Shown piece after piece: positions 53,114 to 61,018 of a stretch of DNA of 64,000 bases. Under the pieces are notes generated by a model, which was not told the origin of the DNA, ran no database searches, and saw only the letters and a program-made list of their open reading frames with translations. The position numbers and the translations under genes were made by a program. Source of the DNA: Hyphomicrobiales bacterium (GTDB lineage Bacteria > Pseudomonadota > Alphaproteobacteria > Rhizobiales > Rhizobiaceae); contig UBMU01000028.1 of the NCBI GenBank assembly GCA_900466605.1, positions 1-64,000 on the forward strand, given 5' to 3'. Position 1 is the stretch's first letter; every line of letters begins with the position of its first letter.

Positions 53114-54619
53114 TCAGTCCTCCTCCTGGAACACCTCTTCGCGCTTGGCCTTTACCGACGGGAGCAGCACAACCAACAAAACACCGAGCGCGATCAGAAG
53201 CAAAATGGCGCTGATTGGACGGGTCACGAAGGTTGTCGGGTCGCCACGTGAAAGGATCATGGCTCGCCTCAGATTTTCTTCAAGAAGCGGTCCCAGGACA
53301 AAGCCGAGAAGCAATGGTGCCGGCTCACAGCGCAGCTTGACCAGCAGATAGCCTGCAAGACCAAAGAAGGCGACGGCGTAGAGATCGTAGACATTGGAAT
53401 TGACGCTATAGACCCCGATCGAGCAGAACGCCATGATGATCGGAAACAGCACGTAATAAGGGATCGTCAGCAATTTCACCCAGAGTCCGATCAGTGGCAG
53501 ATTGAGAACCACGAGCATCAGATTGCCGATCCACATGGAAGCGATGATGCCCCAGAACAGTGCTGGCTGTTCGCTTGCAACGTTCGGGCCCGGCACGATC
53601 CCCTGGATAATCATTGCACCGACCATCAGCGCCATCACAGGATTTGCGGGGATGCCAAGCGTTAACAACGGAATGAAGGAGGTCTGTGCTCCGGCGTTGT
53701 TTGCCGATTCTGGACCAGCAACGCCTGCGATCGCTCCGTGACCGAACTCCTGCGGTCTGTCGGAGATGCGCTTTTCCACGGTATAGGACGCGAAGGCGGC
53801 AAGGATTGCCCCGCCACCAGGCAAGATACCAAGCGCTGATCCGATCGCCGTGCCACGCAACACTGGCGCAATCATCCGCCTGAAATCCTCACGCGTCGGC
53901 CACAGGCCGCTGACCTTGGCCATCAGGACCGTTCTGGTCTTTTCGCCTTCGAGATTGCGCAAGATCTCGGCAACGCCGAATACCCCGACGGCAACGGCCA
54001 CGAAATTGAGACCATCGGCATATTCGCGAATGCCGAGAGTGAAACGCGGCGTTCCGGTGTAGATATCGGTCCCGACCAAACCGAGCAGCAGGCCAAGTGC
54101 TACCATCGCCAGCGCCTTAACGATCGAGCCATGTGCGAGCGCGACGGAGGAAACCAGCCCGACGATCATCAGGGAGAAGTATTCGGCGGCGCCAAACTTG
54201 AGGGCGAGCGCGGTGAGCGGGATCGCAAAGATTGCCACGAGGAACGTTGATACGGTGCCGGCAAAGAACGAGCCGAGCGCCGCAATCGAAAGTGCCGCCC
54301 CCGCCTTGCCCTGACGCGCCATTTGATATCCGTCTATGGCAGTTACCGCCGAAGACGACTCTCCTGGCATATTGATGAGGATAGCAGTGGTCGAGCCACC
54401 GTACTGTGCGCCGTAGTAAATGCCGGCCAACATGATGAGCGACGAGACCGGCTCGAGCTGAAAGGTGATTGGCAACAGCATCGCGATCGTAGCGGTTGCC
54501 CCTATACCTGGCAGGACGCCAATCAAGGTACCGAGCAGCACGCCGATCAGGCAGAAAAGAAGGTTTTCCGGTGAGGCGGCTGTGCTGAACCCAAGCGCGA
54601 GATTGCTGACGAGATCCAT
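53114..54619 (-). CDS. tctA: TTT-system large membrane subunit TctA
   Basis: A 501-residue, roughly twelve-helix protein of the TctA family, the main translocating subunit of a secondary carboxylate transporter. Family signatures are GVLPGIGATATIAMLLPITF near residue 36-55, YYGAQYGGSTTAILINMPGES near 68-88, and GILPGGGAILAAFASYTVEK in the second half. AGGAGG precedes ATG 54619. It follows tctB after nine bases. Energy would come from the proton or sodium gradient. Confidence 0.92.
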   Translation of the reverse strand: MDLVSNLALGFSTAASPENLLFCLIGVLLGTLIGVLPGIGATATIAMLLPITFQLEPVSSLIMLAGIYYGAQYGGSTTAILINMPGESSSAVTAIDGYQMARQGKAGAALSIAALGSFFAGTVSTFLVAIFAIPLTALALKFGAAEYFSLMIVGLVSSVALAHGSIVKALAMVALGLLLGLVGTDIYTGTPRFTLGIREYADGLNFVAVAVGVFGVAEILRNLEGEKTRTVLMAKVSGLWPTREDFRRMIAPVLRGTAIGSALGILPGGGAILAAFASYTVEKRISDRPQEFGHGAIAGVAGPESANNAGAQTSFIPLLTLGIPANPVMALMVGAMIIQGIVPGPNVASEQPALFWGIIASMWIGNLMLVVLNLPLIGLWVKLLTIPYYVLFPIIMAFCSIGVYSVNSNVYDLYAVAFFGLAGYLLVKLRCEPAPLLLGFVLGPLLEENLRRAMILSRGDPTTFVTRPISAILLLIALGVLLVVLLPSVKAKREEVFQEED

Positions 54620-54628
54620 ATGCGCCTC

Positions 54629-55090
54629 CTAGAACCGGACCCAAGGGCCGAAACGCTGAAATGGCAGGCCGAGCGCATAGGAGAAGACGATGACGGAGAA
54701 GAGGGTTATTGTACCTGCGAGGATTATCGCCAGCGGCATCTTCATCCGTGAGGACGCGAAAGCTGCAAAAAGAGCTGCCGCGAACAACGATGGTACGAAG
54801 CCGAGACCACGCACGGTCAGTCCAAAAATGACGGGCGCGGGCAAGATGAAGACCATTCCTCGCCATGCGATCGGTCCAAGCGGATCACCTTGTACCCTCG
54901 TGGCCTGGACGAGCACTATGAAGCCGAGGCCTGTCAAAACGACGGCAAGCACGAGCGGAAAGTAACCCGGCCCCATGCGCAATGCAGTGCCGAGCTCAAG
55001 GCCCAGGCATTGATAGATGAAGAAGCACCCTAGCGCTATGAAGACGGCGCCGCACATGGCGTTGGTACGATCGAAGGTCAGTGATTTCAT
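54629..55090 (-). CDS. tctB: TTT-system small membrane subunit TctB
   Basis: A 153-residue membrane protein with four helices of the TctB family; RMGPGYFPLVLAVVLTGLG near residues 39-57 is the family motif. It partners TctA. It starts 134 bases after the binding-protein gene at 55225, a gap that holds a strong hairpin. Confidence 0.88.
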   Translation of the reverse strand: MKSLTFDRTNAMCGAVFIALGCFFIYQCLGLELGTALRMGPGYFPLVLAVVLTGLGFIVLVQATRVQGDPLGPIAWRGMVFILPAPVIFGLTVRGLGFVPSLFAAALFAAFASSRMKMPLAIILAGTITLFSVIVFSYALGLPFQRFGPWVRF

Positions 55091-55185
55091 ATTTCCCCCT
55101 GCTGGCAGTTGCTGACCTTTAACCGCACGTGAAATCCATAGAGTTCGGTGGAGACCACGTGGGCGAGCCAGGTAGTTAAGGTCAG

Positions 55186-55216
55186 GGCGCTGCCCGAAAT
55201 TGCTTCGGGCAGCGCC
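55186..55216 (-). other. strong intercistronic hairpin after TctC 1
   Basis: GGCGCTGCCCGAA (55186-55198) and TTCGGGCAGCGCC (55204-55216) make a perfect 13-bp stem with loop ATTGC, nine bases after the binding-protein stop and before tctB. It would allow more binding protein than membrane subunits to be made. Confidence 0.75.
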
Positions 55217-55224
55217 GACATCGT

Positions 55225-56208
55225 CTAGTCAGCGTACTGACCGGCAGCCTCGATGACCGGTTTCCAGCGTACGATCTCTGTTTCGAGCCTCGCCTTAAGC
55301 GCCGCCGGTGTGGCATCGTCTTGGGGGGACGGCTCTGTACCAAGTTCGGCAAAGCGGGCAACGACGTTTGGATCCTTGAGCGCGGCCTGAAGCGACTTGG
55401 AAAGCTTGTCGGTCACGTCTGTCGGCGTGCCCTTTGGCGCATACAGACCATGCCAGATTCCGACCTGAAAGTCGGGAAGTCCGCCTTCCACTGCCGTCGG
55501 CACGTCTGGAAGAACCTTTAGTCTTGCGGGCGAGGTAACGGCATAGGCCTTTATGGTTCCACCCTGGATCTGCTTTGTCGTGTTGGTGGTCTGGTCGCAC
55601 ATGATGTCGACCTGGCCGCCCAAGAGATCGGTCATGGCGGGACCGGTGCCCTTATAGGGAACAGTGGTGAGCGGCGTTTGGATCGCGCTCATCAGCATCA
55701 TGCCGCACAGGTGCGAAGCTGCACCAATGCCAGCATTGGCGACTGTGACGCTGTCCTTGTTTGCCTTGATATATTCGACAAGGCCCTTGAGGTCGGCTGG
55801 CTCGAAATCCTTGCGCGCAACGATTGTCATCGGCACGTCAGTAACGAGGCCAACGTATTCGAACGCATTCAGCGTGTCGTAGGCAAGCTTGCGATAGAGA
55901 GTGGCACTTGTTGCCATGCCGATATGGTGGAGAAGCAGAGTGTAGCCATCCGGATCGGCCTGGGCCACACGGCCAGCGCCAAGCGTCCCACCCGCCCCGC
56001 CAACGTTTTCGACGACGATCTGCTGGCCGAGATCCTTGGACATCGATTCAGCGACCAGACGGGCCACAGTATCGGTCGGACCACCTGCAGCGAACGGAAC
56101 GACCATGGTGATGGTCCGGTCCGGGTAAGTTTGAGCGGTAGCAGACAAAGAAAACAGCGAGACAGCAGCAACGGCCGTCATCCCAAGCACGGCATTGAAC
56201 ACCTTCAT
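55225..56208 (-). CDS. tctC: TTT-system binding protein 1 (TctC/Bug family)
   Basis: A 327-residue periplasmic solute-binding protein with a signal peptide of about 25 residues (VSLFSLSATAQ) and the Bug-family motifs TITMVVPFAAGGPTDTVARLVAE, IVVENVGGAGGTLGAGRVA and DGYTLLLHHIGMATSAT. GGGAGG precedes ATG 56208. It is the first transporter gene after the DctBD-like regulatory pair, and the intergenic region between holds probable enhancer sites, so its transcription is likely sigma-54 dependent. Tri- or dicarboxylates are plausible ligands. Confidence 0.88.
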   Translation of the reverse strand: MKVFNAVLGMTAVAAVSLFSLSATAQTYPDRTITMVVPFAAGGPTDTVARLVAESMSKDLGQQIVVENVGGAGGTLGAGRVAQADPDGYTLLLHHIGMATSATLYRKLAYDTLNAFEYVGLVTDVPMTIVARKDFEPADLKGLVEYIKANKDSVTVANAGIGAASHLCGMMLMSAIQTPLTTVPYKGTGPAMTDLLGGQVDIMCDQTTNTTKQIQGGTIKAYAVTSPARLKVLPDVPTAVEGGLPDFQVGIWHGLYAPKGTPTDVTDKLSKSLQAALKDPNVVARFAELGTEPSPQDDATPAALKARLETEIVRWKPVIEAAGQYAD

Positions 56209-56233
56209 TTCATCCTCCCATTAACCCGCCGGT

Positions 56234-56247
56234 GCGACTCCCCCGCC
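56234..56247 (-). promoter_or_regulatory. weak sigma-54 promoter candidate
   Basis: On the minus strand a GG at 56247-56246 and a GC at 56235-56234 are spaced by exactly ten bases, as sigma-54 requires. Flanking bases match the consensus poorly, and the implied leader before the start at 56208 is only about 14 bases, so the call is weak. Confidence 0.25.
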
Positions 56248-56342
56248 CCGGTTCCTCCCTGGTTACAGTGGAGCGCCCCACACGCGGGACAACCGGCGGG
56301 GGCTATGCTTTTCGCATTTTAGAAGATCTTGCTGGTTTCACT

Positions 56343-56390
56343 GGGTGGAACCGGGGACAAACCGATCAGACATTGGGTGGATTTCCACCC
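56343..56390. promoter_or_regulatory. probable DctD-like enhancer sites
   Basis: GGGTGGATTTCCACCC (56375-56390) is a perfect 7-bp inverted repeat around TT, immediately after the regulator stop codon. A half-site, GGGTGGAACC (56343-56352), lies about three helical turns away. The arrangement and the GGAAATCC core on the minus strand resemble DctD upstream activation sites as I recall them. The position, 135-180 bases upstream of the tctC start, fits a sigma-54 enhancer. Confidence 0.6.
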
Positions 56391-56391
56391 A

Positions 56392-57735
56392 TCAGGTGTC
56401 AACGTCGTCGCACCCGCCACCCTTTTCAAGTCCGTATTTTTGCATCTTCTCATACAGCGTCTTTCGGGACACGCCGAGCATCTCGTAGACGGAGCGTAGA
56501 GTACCGCCGTGGACAGCAAGCGCACTGGCTATAAGGCCGCGCTCATAGGCGGCGACCCGCTCGGCAAGTTTCTGGTTTTGTCCGTCGACGTCTTCAGGCT
56601 GCAAATCGAGACCAAGGACCAGACGATCGGCGGCGTTTCGCAATTCACGTACATTGCCGGGCCAGCTTCGCGCGACAACCTTGCTGATCGTTTCGGGCCT
56701 TACCTCGACGTCATTGCGGCCGTAGCGAGCCGATCCCTCCCGCACGAGCTGGAGAAACAGCAATGGTATATCGGCTTGCCTTTGCGCAAGTGTCGGCACG
56801 TGGATCGTCGCGACATTCAGACGGTAAAGAAGGTCGGCTCTAAACCGCCCGGCTGCCACTTCTGTCTCAAGGTCAACCTTGCTCGTGGCAATGAAACGTA
56901 CGTCAAGCGACACAGCTTCGTTTGATCCCAGCCGTGTAATAACGCGCTCCTGCAGCACGCGCAGGAACTTGGCCTGCAGATCGAAGGGCATTGATCCGAT
57001 CTCATCGAGTAAAATCGTGCCGCCGCGGCCGTGCTCGAACTTCCCATATCGCGGCCGCAGCGCACCTGGAAACGCGCCAGCTTCGTGTCCAAACAGCTCG
57101 CTTTCGATGAGGTTTTCCGGAAGAGCAGCGCAATTGATCGCGATGAACGGCTTGTCGGCACGAGAACTGGTGTCGTGCAGTGCACGGGCAACGACTTCTT
57201 TTCCAACACCCGTTTCGCCGATAATCAGCGTATCGGCATCGGTTGCTGCGATTGCTCTCAGTCGGTAGCGCAAATCGACCATTGCTTGAGTGCGCCCTGG
57301 CAATCGCGCCTCGATATCGTCACGCTTGCCAGCGACCGCACGCAACCGCCTGTTCTCGATCACCAGACTGCGCTGGTCGAGTGCTCGTCGGATGATGCCG
57401 AAGAGCTGCTGCACAGCGAACGGCTTTTCCACGAAATCATAAACGCCAGCGTGCATTGCGCTAACGGCGAGTTGCACGTCGGCGTGTCCCGTCACGAGAA
57501 TGACAGGGATCTCCCAATCCATCTCGCGAATACGCTGCAGCAATGTCATGCCGTCCATACCGGGCATACGGATATCGCTGATTACAACGCCGTCGAAGCC
57601 ATACCCAACACGCTCCAAAACAGGCTCAGCACTGGCAAATGTGATAACCTCAAGCCCAAACAGGCCAAGTGCCTGCGCCGTGGATCGGCGCATTTCCTCC
57701 TCGTCGTCGATCAGGAGTATCCGGTTGCTGCTCAT
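56392..57735 (-). CDS. DctD-like sigma-54 response regulator
   Basis: A 447-residue NtrC-family regulator: receiver domain (about 5-120, phosphorylation site Asp54 in VVISDIRMPG), AAA+ sigma-54 activation domain (about 145-375, Walker A GETGVGKE at 173-180, Walker B GGTILLDEIGSMP), and a Fis-type helix-turn-helix at the C terminus (GGTLRSVYEMLGVSRKTLYEKM). The sigma-54-contacting loop, usually GAFTGA, reads GAFPGA (residues 220-225). The start overlaps the sensor kinase stop by four bases. It probably activates the adjacent tctC operon through the palindromes at 56343-56390. Confidence 0.9.
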   Translation of the reverse strand: MSSNRILLIDDEEEMRRSTAQALGLFGLEVITFASAEPVLERVGYGFDGVVISDIRMPGMDGMTLLQRIREMDWEIPVILVTGHADVQLAVSAMHAGVYDFVEKPFAVQQLFGIIRRALDQRSLVIENRRLRAVAGKRDDIEARLPGRTQAMVDLRYRLRAIAATDADTLIIGETGVGKEVVARALHDTSSRADKPFIAINCAALPENLIESELFGHEAGAFPGALRPRYGKFEHGRGGTILLDEIGSMPFDLQAKFLRVLQERVITRLGSNEAVSLDVRFIATSKVDLETEVAAGRFRADLLYRLNVATIHVPTLAQRQADIPLLFLQLVREGSARYGRNDVEVRPETISKVVARSWPGNVRELRNAADRLVLGLDLQPEDVDGQNQKLAERVAAYERGLIASALAVHGGTLRSVYEMLGVSRKTLYEKMQKYGLEKGGGCDDVDT

Positions 57736-59561
57736 TCAGCCGCCTCGCTAACTGCCGGGGCAGCATCAAGGACGACACGAAATTCGGCTCCCCCGTCCTG
57801 AGCGTTGGCAACAGAAATGCTTCCACCGAAATCCCTGATGATATTGTAGGAAATTGACAGACCAAGACCGAGACCCCGACCCACCCCCTTCGTACTGAAG
57901 AAGGGATCGAAGATCCTTTCGGCGATGGACGGAGGGACGCCCGGCCCGTGATCACGGATCGTCAGGATCACCTTGTTATCGTCACGCACAGCCAGCACAT
58001 GGATCCTCCTGTCATCAAGCCCCTCCACAGCGTCAGCTGCGTTGGTGATGATATTGACTAGAACCTGTTGCAGCCGCACCGAGCCCGCCCGTACCGAGGT
58101 CGACGGGTCGCCTAGATCGACATGCAAGGTTGCATCTGCCACCTTCAGGCGTGCGGAGACAATCTCCATTGTGTCGGCCATGGCCGAGGCGAGAGACAGA
58201 CTTCCAATTTTCTCATCGGGTTTGCGGGCGAAATTTCGAAGATGCCGGCTGATCGATGCCATCCGGTCGATCAAGGCCGAGATGCGAGCGAGGTTATCGC
58301 GGGCATCATCTTTGCGATCACGAGCAATCAGCATGGCAGCACTGTCGACATAGGTCTTGGCGGCCGCAAGCGGCTGGTTGAGTTCGTGCGACAACGCTGC
58401 TGACATTTGTCCGAGACCGGCAAGCTTTCCTGCCTGGATGAGGTCGGCTTGTGTTTGTCTGAGCTTTTGTTCCGTGAGCCGTCGCTCTCCGATTTCCTCC
58501 TCTATGCGTCGATTGACCCGAGCAAGATCAGCTGTGCGCTCCTCGACACGATGTTCAAGCTCGTTGTGGGCATCTGCCTGCATGCGCATTCTTTCCATTG
58601 CACGTGCGCGGCGCTGCAAAAGGATGGCGACGACGAGGCCCGAAAGACCAATGAAGAGCACAACTGCAGCAAGCATCGTGCGTGCCTGCGCATGCACGGA
58701 GCTTGTGTCCATCAAGACGGTGACGGTCCAGTCTGCGTCCTGCATGTAATGGGAAAGCGTCAAATACTCCCGCGTCGTCTGGCCACTCTCAATCGTCGTG
58801 AGGCGATGGTCTCCAAGCTGATGCTCGGCCATTGGCAATGGCTTCAGAACCGCCTCGGCATAGCGGCGCGATGCCTGCGTCCGTTTCAGGCGTTCCGTCG
58901 TCAGCGGCAAGAGGCCGGAATACAACCATTCCGGGCTGCCTGTCATGAAAACGATGCCTTCGGGATCCGATACGACGATCTTGTACTCGCCGTCTTTCCA
59001 AGACGCCTCGATCGAGTCGATGTCGACCTTGAAGACGATAACCCCGAGGATTCTATTGTCTACCCGTATTGGCGAGGCAAAATAGTAGCCACGTTTCAGC
59101 GAAGTCGTGCCGAGCGCATAAAAGCGCGCCTGTCGACCACTGGCCGCCCCCTGAAAATACGGCCGGTAGCTGAAATTCTCTCCGACGAAGCTTGTCGGTC
59201 CATCGTAATTGCTGGCCGCAATCGTTTCACCATTCATTCCCATGACGTAAATATCAGATGATTCAAGCAGACTGTTTATCTCCTTGAGATAGATGTTTGC
59301 CCTGTCGCGAAGGAGCTGATTGTGCGGATCGCTCATCAACTGCTTGATATGGTCATGGTCGGCGATCAATTCGGGAAGCGGCTCATATCGGCTCAAGTGG
59401 CCAGAAAGAGCAGAGACGGCGAGGCGAAGTGCTGAGCCGGCCTGCAACGAGGCTTCGTCCATGTAGCTTCGCGTCGAAAGGTCTCTGCCCGAAAAGATGG
59501 CAGCGTAGCAAACGACGGACAACAAGCAGAGCCCAACAAAGAGACTAGATCGCTGCTTCAC
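57732..59561 (-). CDS. DctB-like sensor histidine kinase
   Basis: A 609-residue membrane sensor kinase. Two helices (about 8-25 and 296-315) bracket a periplasmic sensor domain of the double-Cache type; its segment IAASNYDGPTSFVGENFSYRPYF follows the DctB pattern for C4-dicarboxylate binding, in residues 114-136. A coiled linker (to 370) precedes the dimerisation domain with His392 (AALSHELNQPLAAAK) and the ATPase domain (VLVNIITNAADAV, DHGPGVPP, GRGLGLGLSIS). It starts with GTG 59561, preceded by AAGGAGGAG. It is the first gene of the regulatory pair, and the ligand is likely a carboxylate imported by the downstream TTT system. Confidence 0.9.
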   Translation of the reverse strand: MKQRSSLFVGLCLLSVVCYAAIFSGRDLSTRSYMDEASLQAGSALRLAVSALSGHLSRYEPLPELIADHDHIKQLMSDPHNQLLRDRANIYLKEINSLLESSDIYVMGMNGETIAASNYDGPTSFVGENFSYRPYFQGAASGRQARFYALGTTSLKRGYYFASPIRVDNRILGVIVFKVDIDSIEASWKDGEYKIVVSDPEGIVFMTGSPEWLYSGLLPLTTERLKRTQASRRYAEAVLKPLPMAEHQLGDHRLTTIESGQTTREYLTLSHYMQDADWTVTVLMDTSSVHAQARTMLAAVVLFIGLSGLVVAILLQRRARAMERMRMQADAHNELEHRVEERTADLARVNRRIEEEIGERRLTEQKLRQTQADLIQAGKLAGLGQMSAALSHELNQPLAAAKTYVDSAAMLIARDRKDDARDNLARISALIDRMASISRHLRNFARKPDEKIGSLSLASAMADTMEIVSARLKVADATLHVDLGDPSTSVRAGSVRLQQVLVNIITNAADAVEGLDDRRIHVLAVRDDNKVILTIRDHGPGVPPSIAERIFDPFFSTKGVGRGLGLGLSISYNIIRDFGGSISVANAQDGGAEFRVVLDAAPAVSEAAE

Positions 59562-59769
59562 GAACGCGGGCTCCTCCTTCCCTCGCCTCGGCCTGTTTCG
59601 GCCATCGGGTTAGTCTAGAGGTCAAAGTCACAGTTTGAAAGACCGCACGACAGGGCAAACTCGGGGCATCCGGACAGTGCAGGTTTTCACAGAACGGTTA
59701 CATCCGGTCTCATTCAGTGACGGAACCAGCGATCCATGGAGGTTGTTTGGTTAAGTGAAAGGAGACGTC

Positions 59770-59982
59770 ATGAGTAAGGAAGTGCTTGAAATATCGTATT
59801 CCCCATCCAGCCTGCGGGACCAATATTGCCTCGAAAATGGAGAGGCCCGCAGACTGCTGACCAGTTTCGGAAGTTGCCCGGATGAAATGGACAGGCTGCT
59901 TGCAGCCAAGGGCAGGACCATGCGTCATCGGACACGTGAAATGCGAACTCCCCTCACCAAAGTACCATTTGGTATCTGGTAA
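59770..59982 (+). CDS. small hypothetical protein, 70 aa
   Basis: A 70-residue basic protein starting at ATG 59770 with AGGAG ten bases upstream. It has no signal or membrane segment; RRLLTSFGSCPDEMDRLLAA in the middle may form a helical pair. It stands alone, divergent from the sensor kinase gene and converging on the GntR gene, with no family recognised. Confidence 0.45.
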   Translation: MSKEVLEISYSPSSLRDQYCLENGEARRLLTSFGSCPDEMDRLLAAKGRTMRHRTREMRTPLTKVPFGIW

Positions 59983-60143
59983 CCGATTGCTTGGCCCAAT
60001 AGCTTTTTGAGCCCGCATTCGGCGACCAATGCAGTGCCAATCGACGGCGAAACCGGATTGCATGGGCTCCATGCACCGGTGTCCGCCGGCCGGCCAGGAG
60101 CCCGACTACGATCACGCCTCGATTGTCCATTCGTACCCAAGCG

Positions 60144-60830
60144 CTAAACCGCGCTTCGAACACGCTCCCAGGCGTTGCCAAGATGCCGGCCGAGGACTTC
60201 CGATAACCGATCCTCGTCTCGTGCTTCGAGAGCTTTGACCATCTCTTCGTGCTCGGCGACGGCAGCTGCCCATTTCTCCGCACCTTCATGTCCGATGAAG
60301 CGAATGCGCTTTAGTCGTGTCTGCAGCATCTGGTGCATTTCGCTAAGAGTTGCATTCTTAGCCAGCCTGACTATGCCGGTATGGATCTCTTGATTGAGCT
60401 TGTAGTACTGCAAGCGATCTGCCGCCCGATAGCGGTCAATCATCTCGTCGTGCAAGGCACGCATTTGGATAATTTCATCGTCGCTTGCCAGTCGACAAGC
60501 AAGCTTGCCTGCAAGCTCCTCGAGATTACGAAGCACGATCAGCATATCCTGGACGTCCTTGGCACCGAAGCGCTTGACGACTGCGCCGCGGCTCGGGACC
60601 AGTTCGACCAGGCCCTCACTCGCAAGAAACTTAATCGCTTCACGCAGTGGTGTGCGAGAGACGCCAAGCTGCTCTCCCAACTGACCTTCATGAAGGCGAG
60701 ATCCGGGCTCGAGGATGCCCTCGATGATCATGTCGCGCAGGTGGTTGACCAGCGTGTCATGTAGCGCTGTGCGCCGAATTGGACCATGCCCGCTTTCGGG
60801 GCGCCGATCTACCGAGCTCGCGTCGTCCAT
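60144..60830 (-). CDS. GntR-family regulator with FCD domain, 2
   Basis: A 228-residue FadR-type GntR regulator. The winged helix (about residues 20-85) includes GSRLHEGQLGEQLGVSRTPL and REAIKFLASEGLVEL; the FCD domain (about 95-220) has the usual acidic and His residues (ALHDEMIDRYR, LNQEIHTGIVRL, AVAEHEEMVKALEARD). It is divergent from the pdxA-like and TTT genes, and the region between holds two inverted copies of one motif, so it most likely controls them in response to an intermediate of the pathway. Confidence 0.88.
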   Translation of the reverse strand: MDDASSVDRRPESGHGPIRRTALHDTLVNHLRDMIIEGILEPGSRLHEGQLGEQLGVSRTPLREAIKFLASEGLVELVPSRGAVVKRFGAKDVQDMLIVLRNLEELAGKLACRLASDDEIIQMRALHDEMIDRYRAADRLQYYKLNQEIHTGIVRLAKNATLSEMHQMLQTRLKRIRFIGHEGAEKWAAAVAEHEEMVKALEARDEDRLSEVLGRHLGNAWERVRSAV

Positions 60831-60934
60831 TTTCGTTCCAATCTTTCACGGTTCTGGCAGGCGGACGCGAGTCGGGCCTGTCCTGCTGATTGAAAGCATC
60901 GCAAGGCTGCAATGCTCCGTCAATAAAAAATGCT

Positions 60935-60975
60935 GCATACAGAATACAAAAGACTTGATGCAAAATTCTGAATGC
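60935..60975. promoter_or_regulatory. paired inverted sites between gntR and pdxA-like gene
   Basis: GCATACAGAAT (60935-60945) and ATTCTGAATGC (60965-60975) are inverted copies with one mismatch, centres 30 bases apart or about three helical turns. They lie in the divergent intergenic region, close to the promoter of the pdxA-like operon, and are the best candidates for GntR binding. Confidence 0.55.
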
Positions 60976-61018
60976 CCTATGAACATGACACCATGCCTAT
61001 CGAGGAGGACAAATCATC

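Noticed and set aside
54629..59561. Window-wide explanation as a classical dct locus
   Set aside because: The transporter genes are TctABC-type, not DctA or DctPQM, so the DctBD resemblance was kept only for the regulators.
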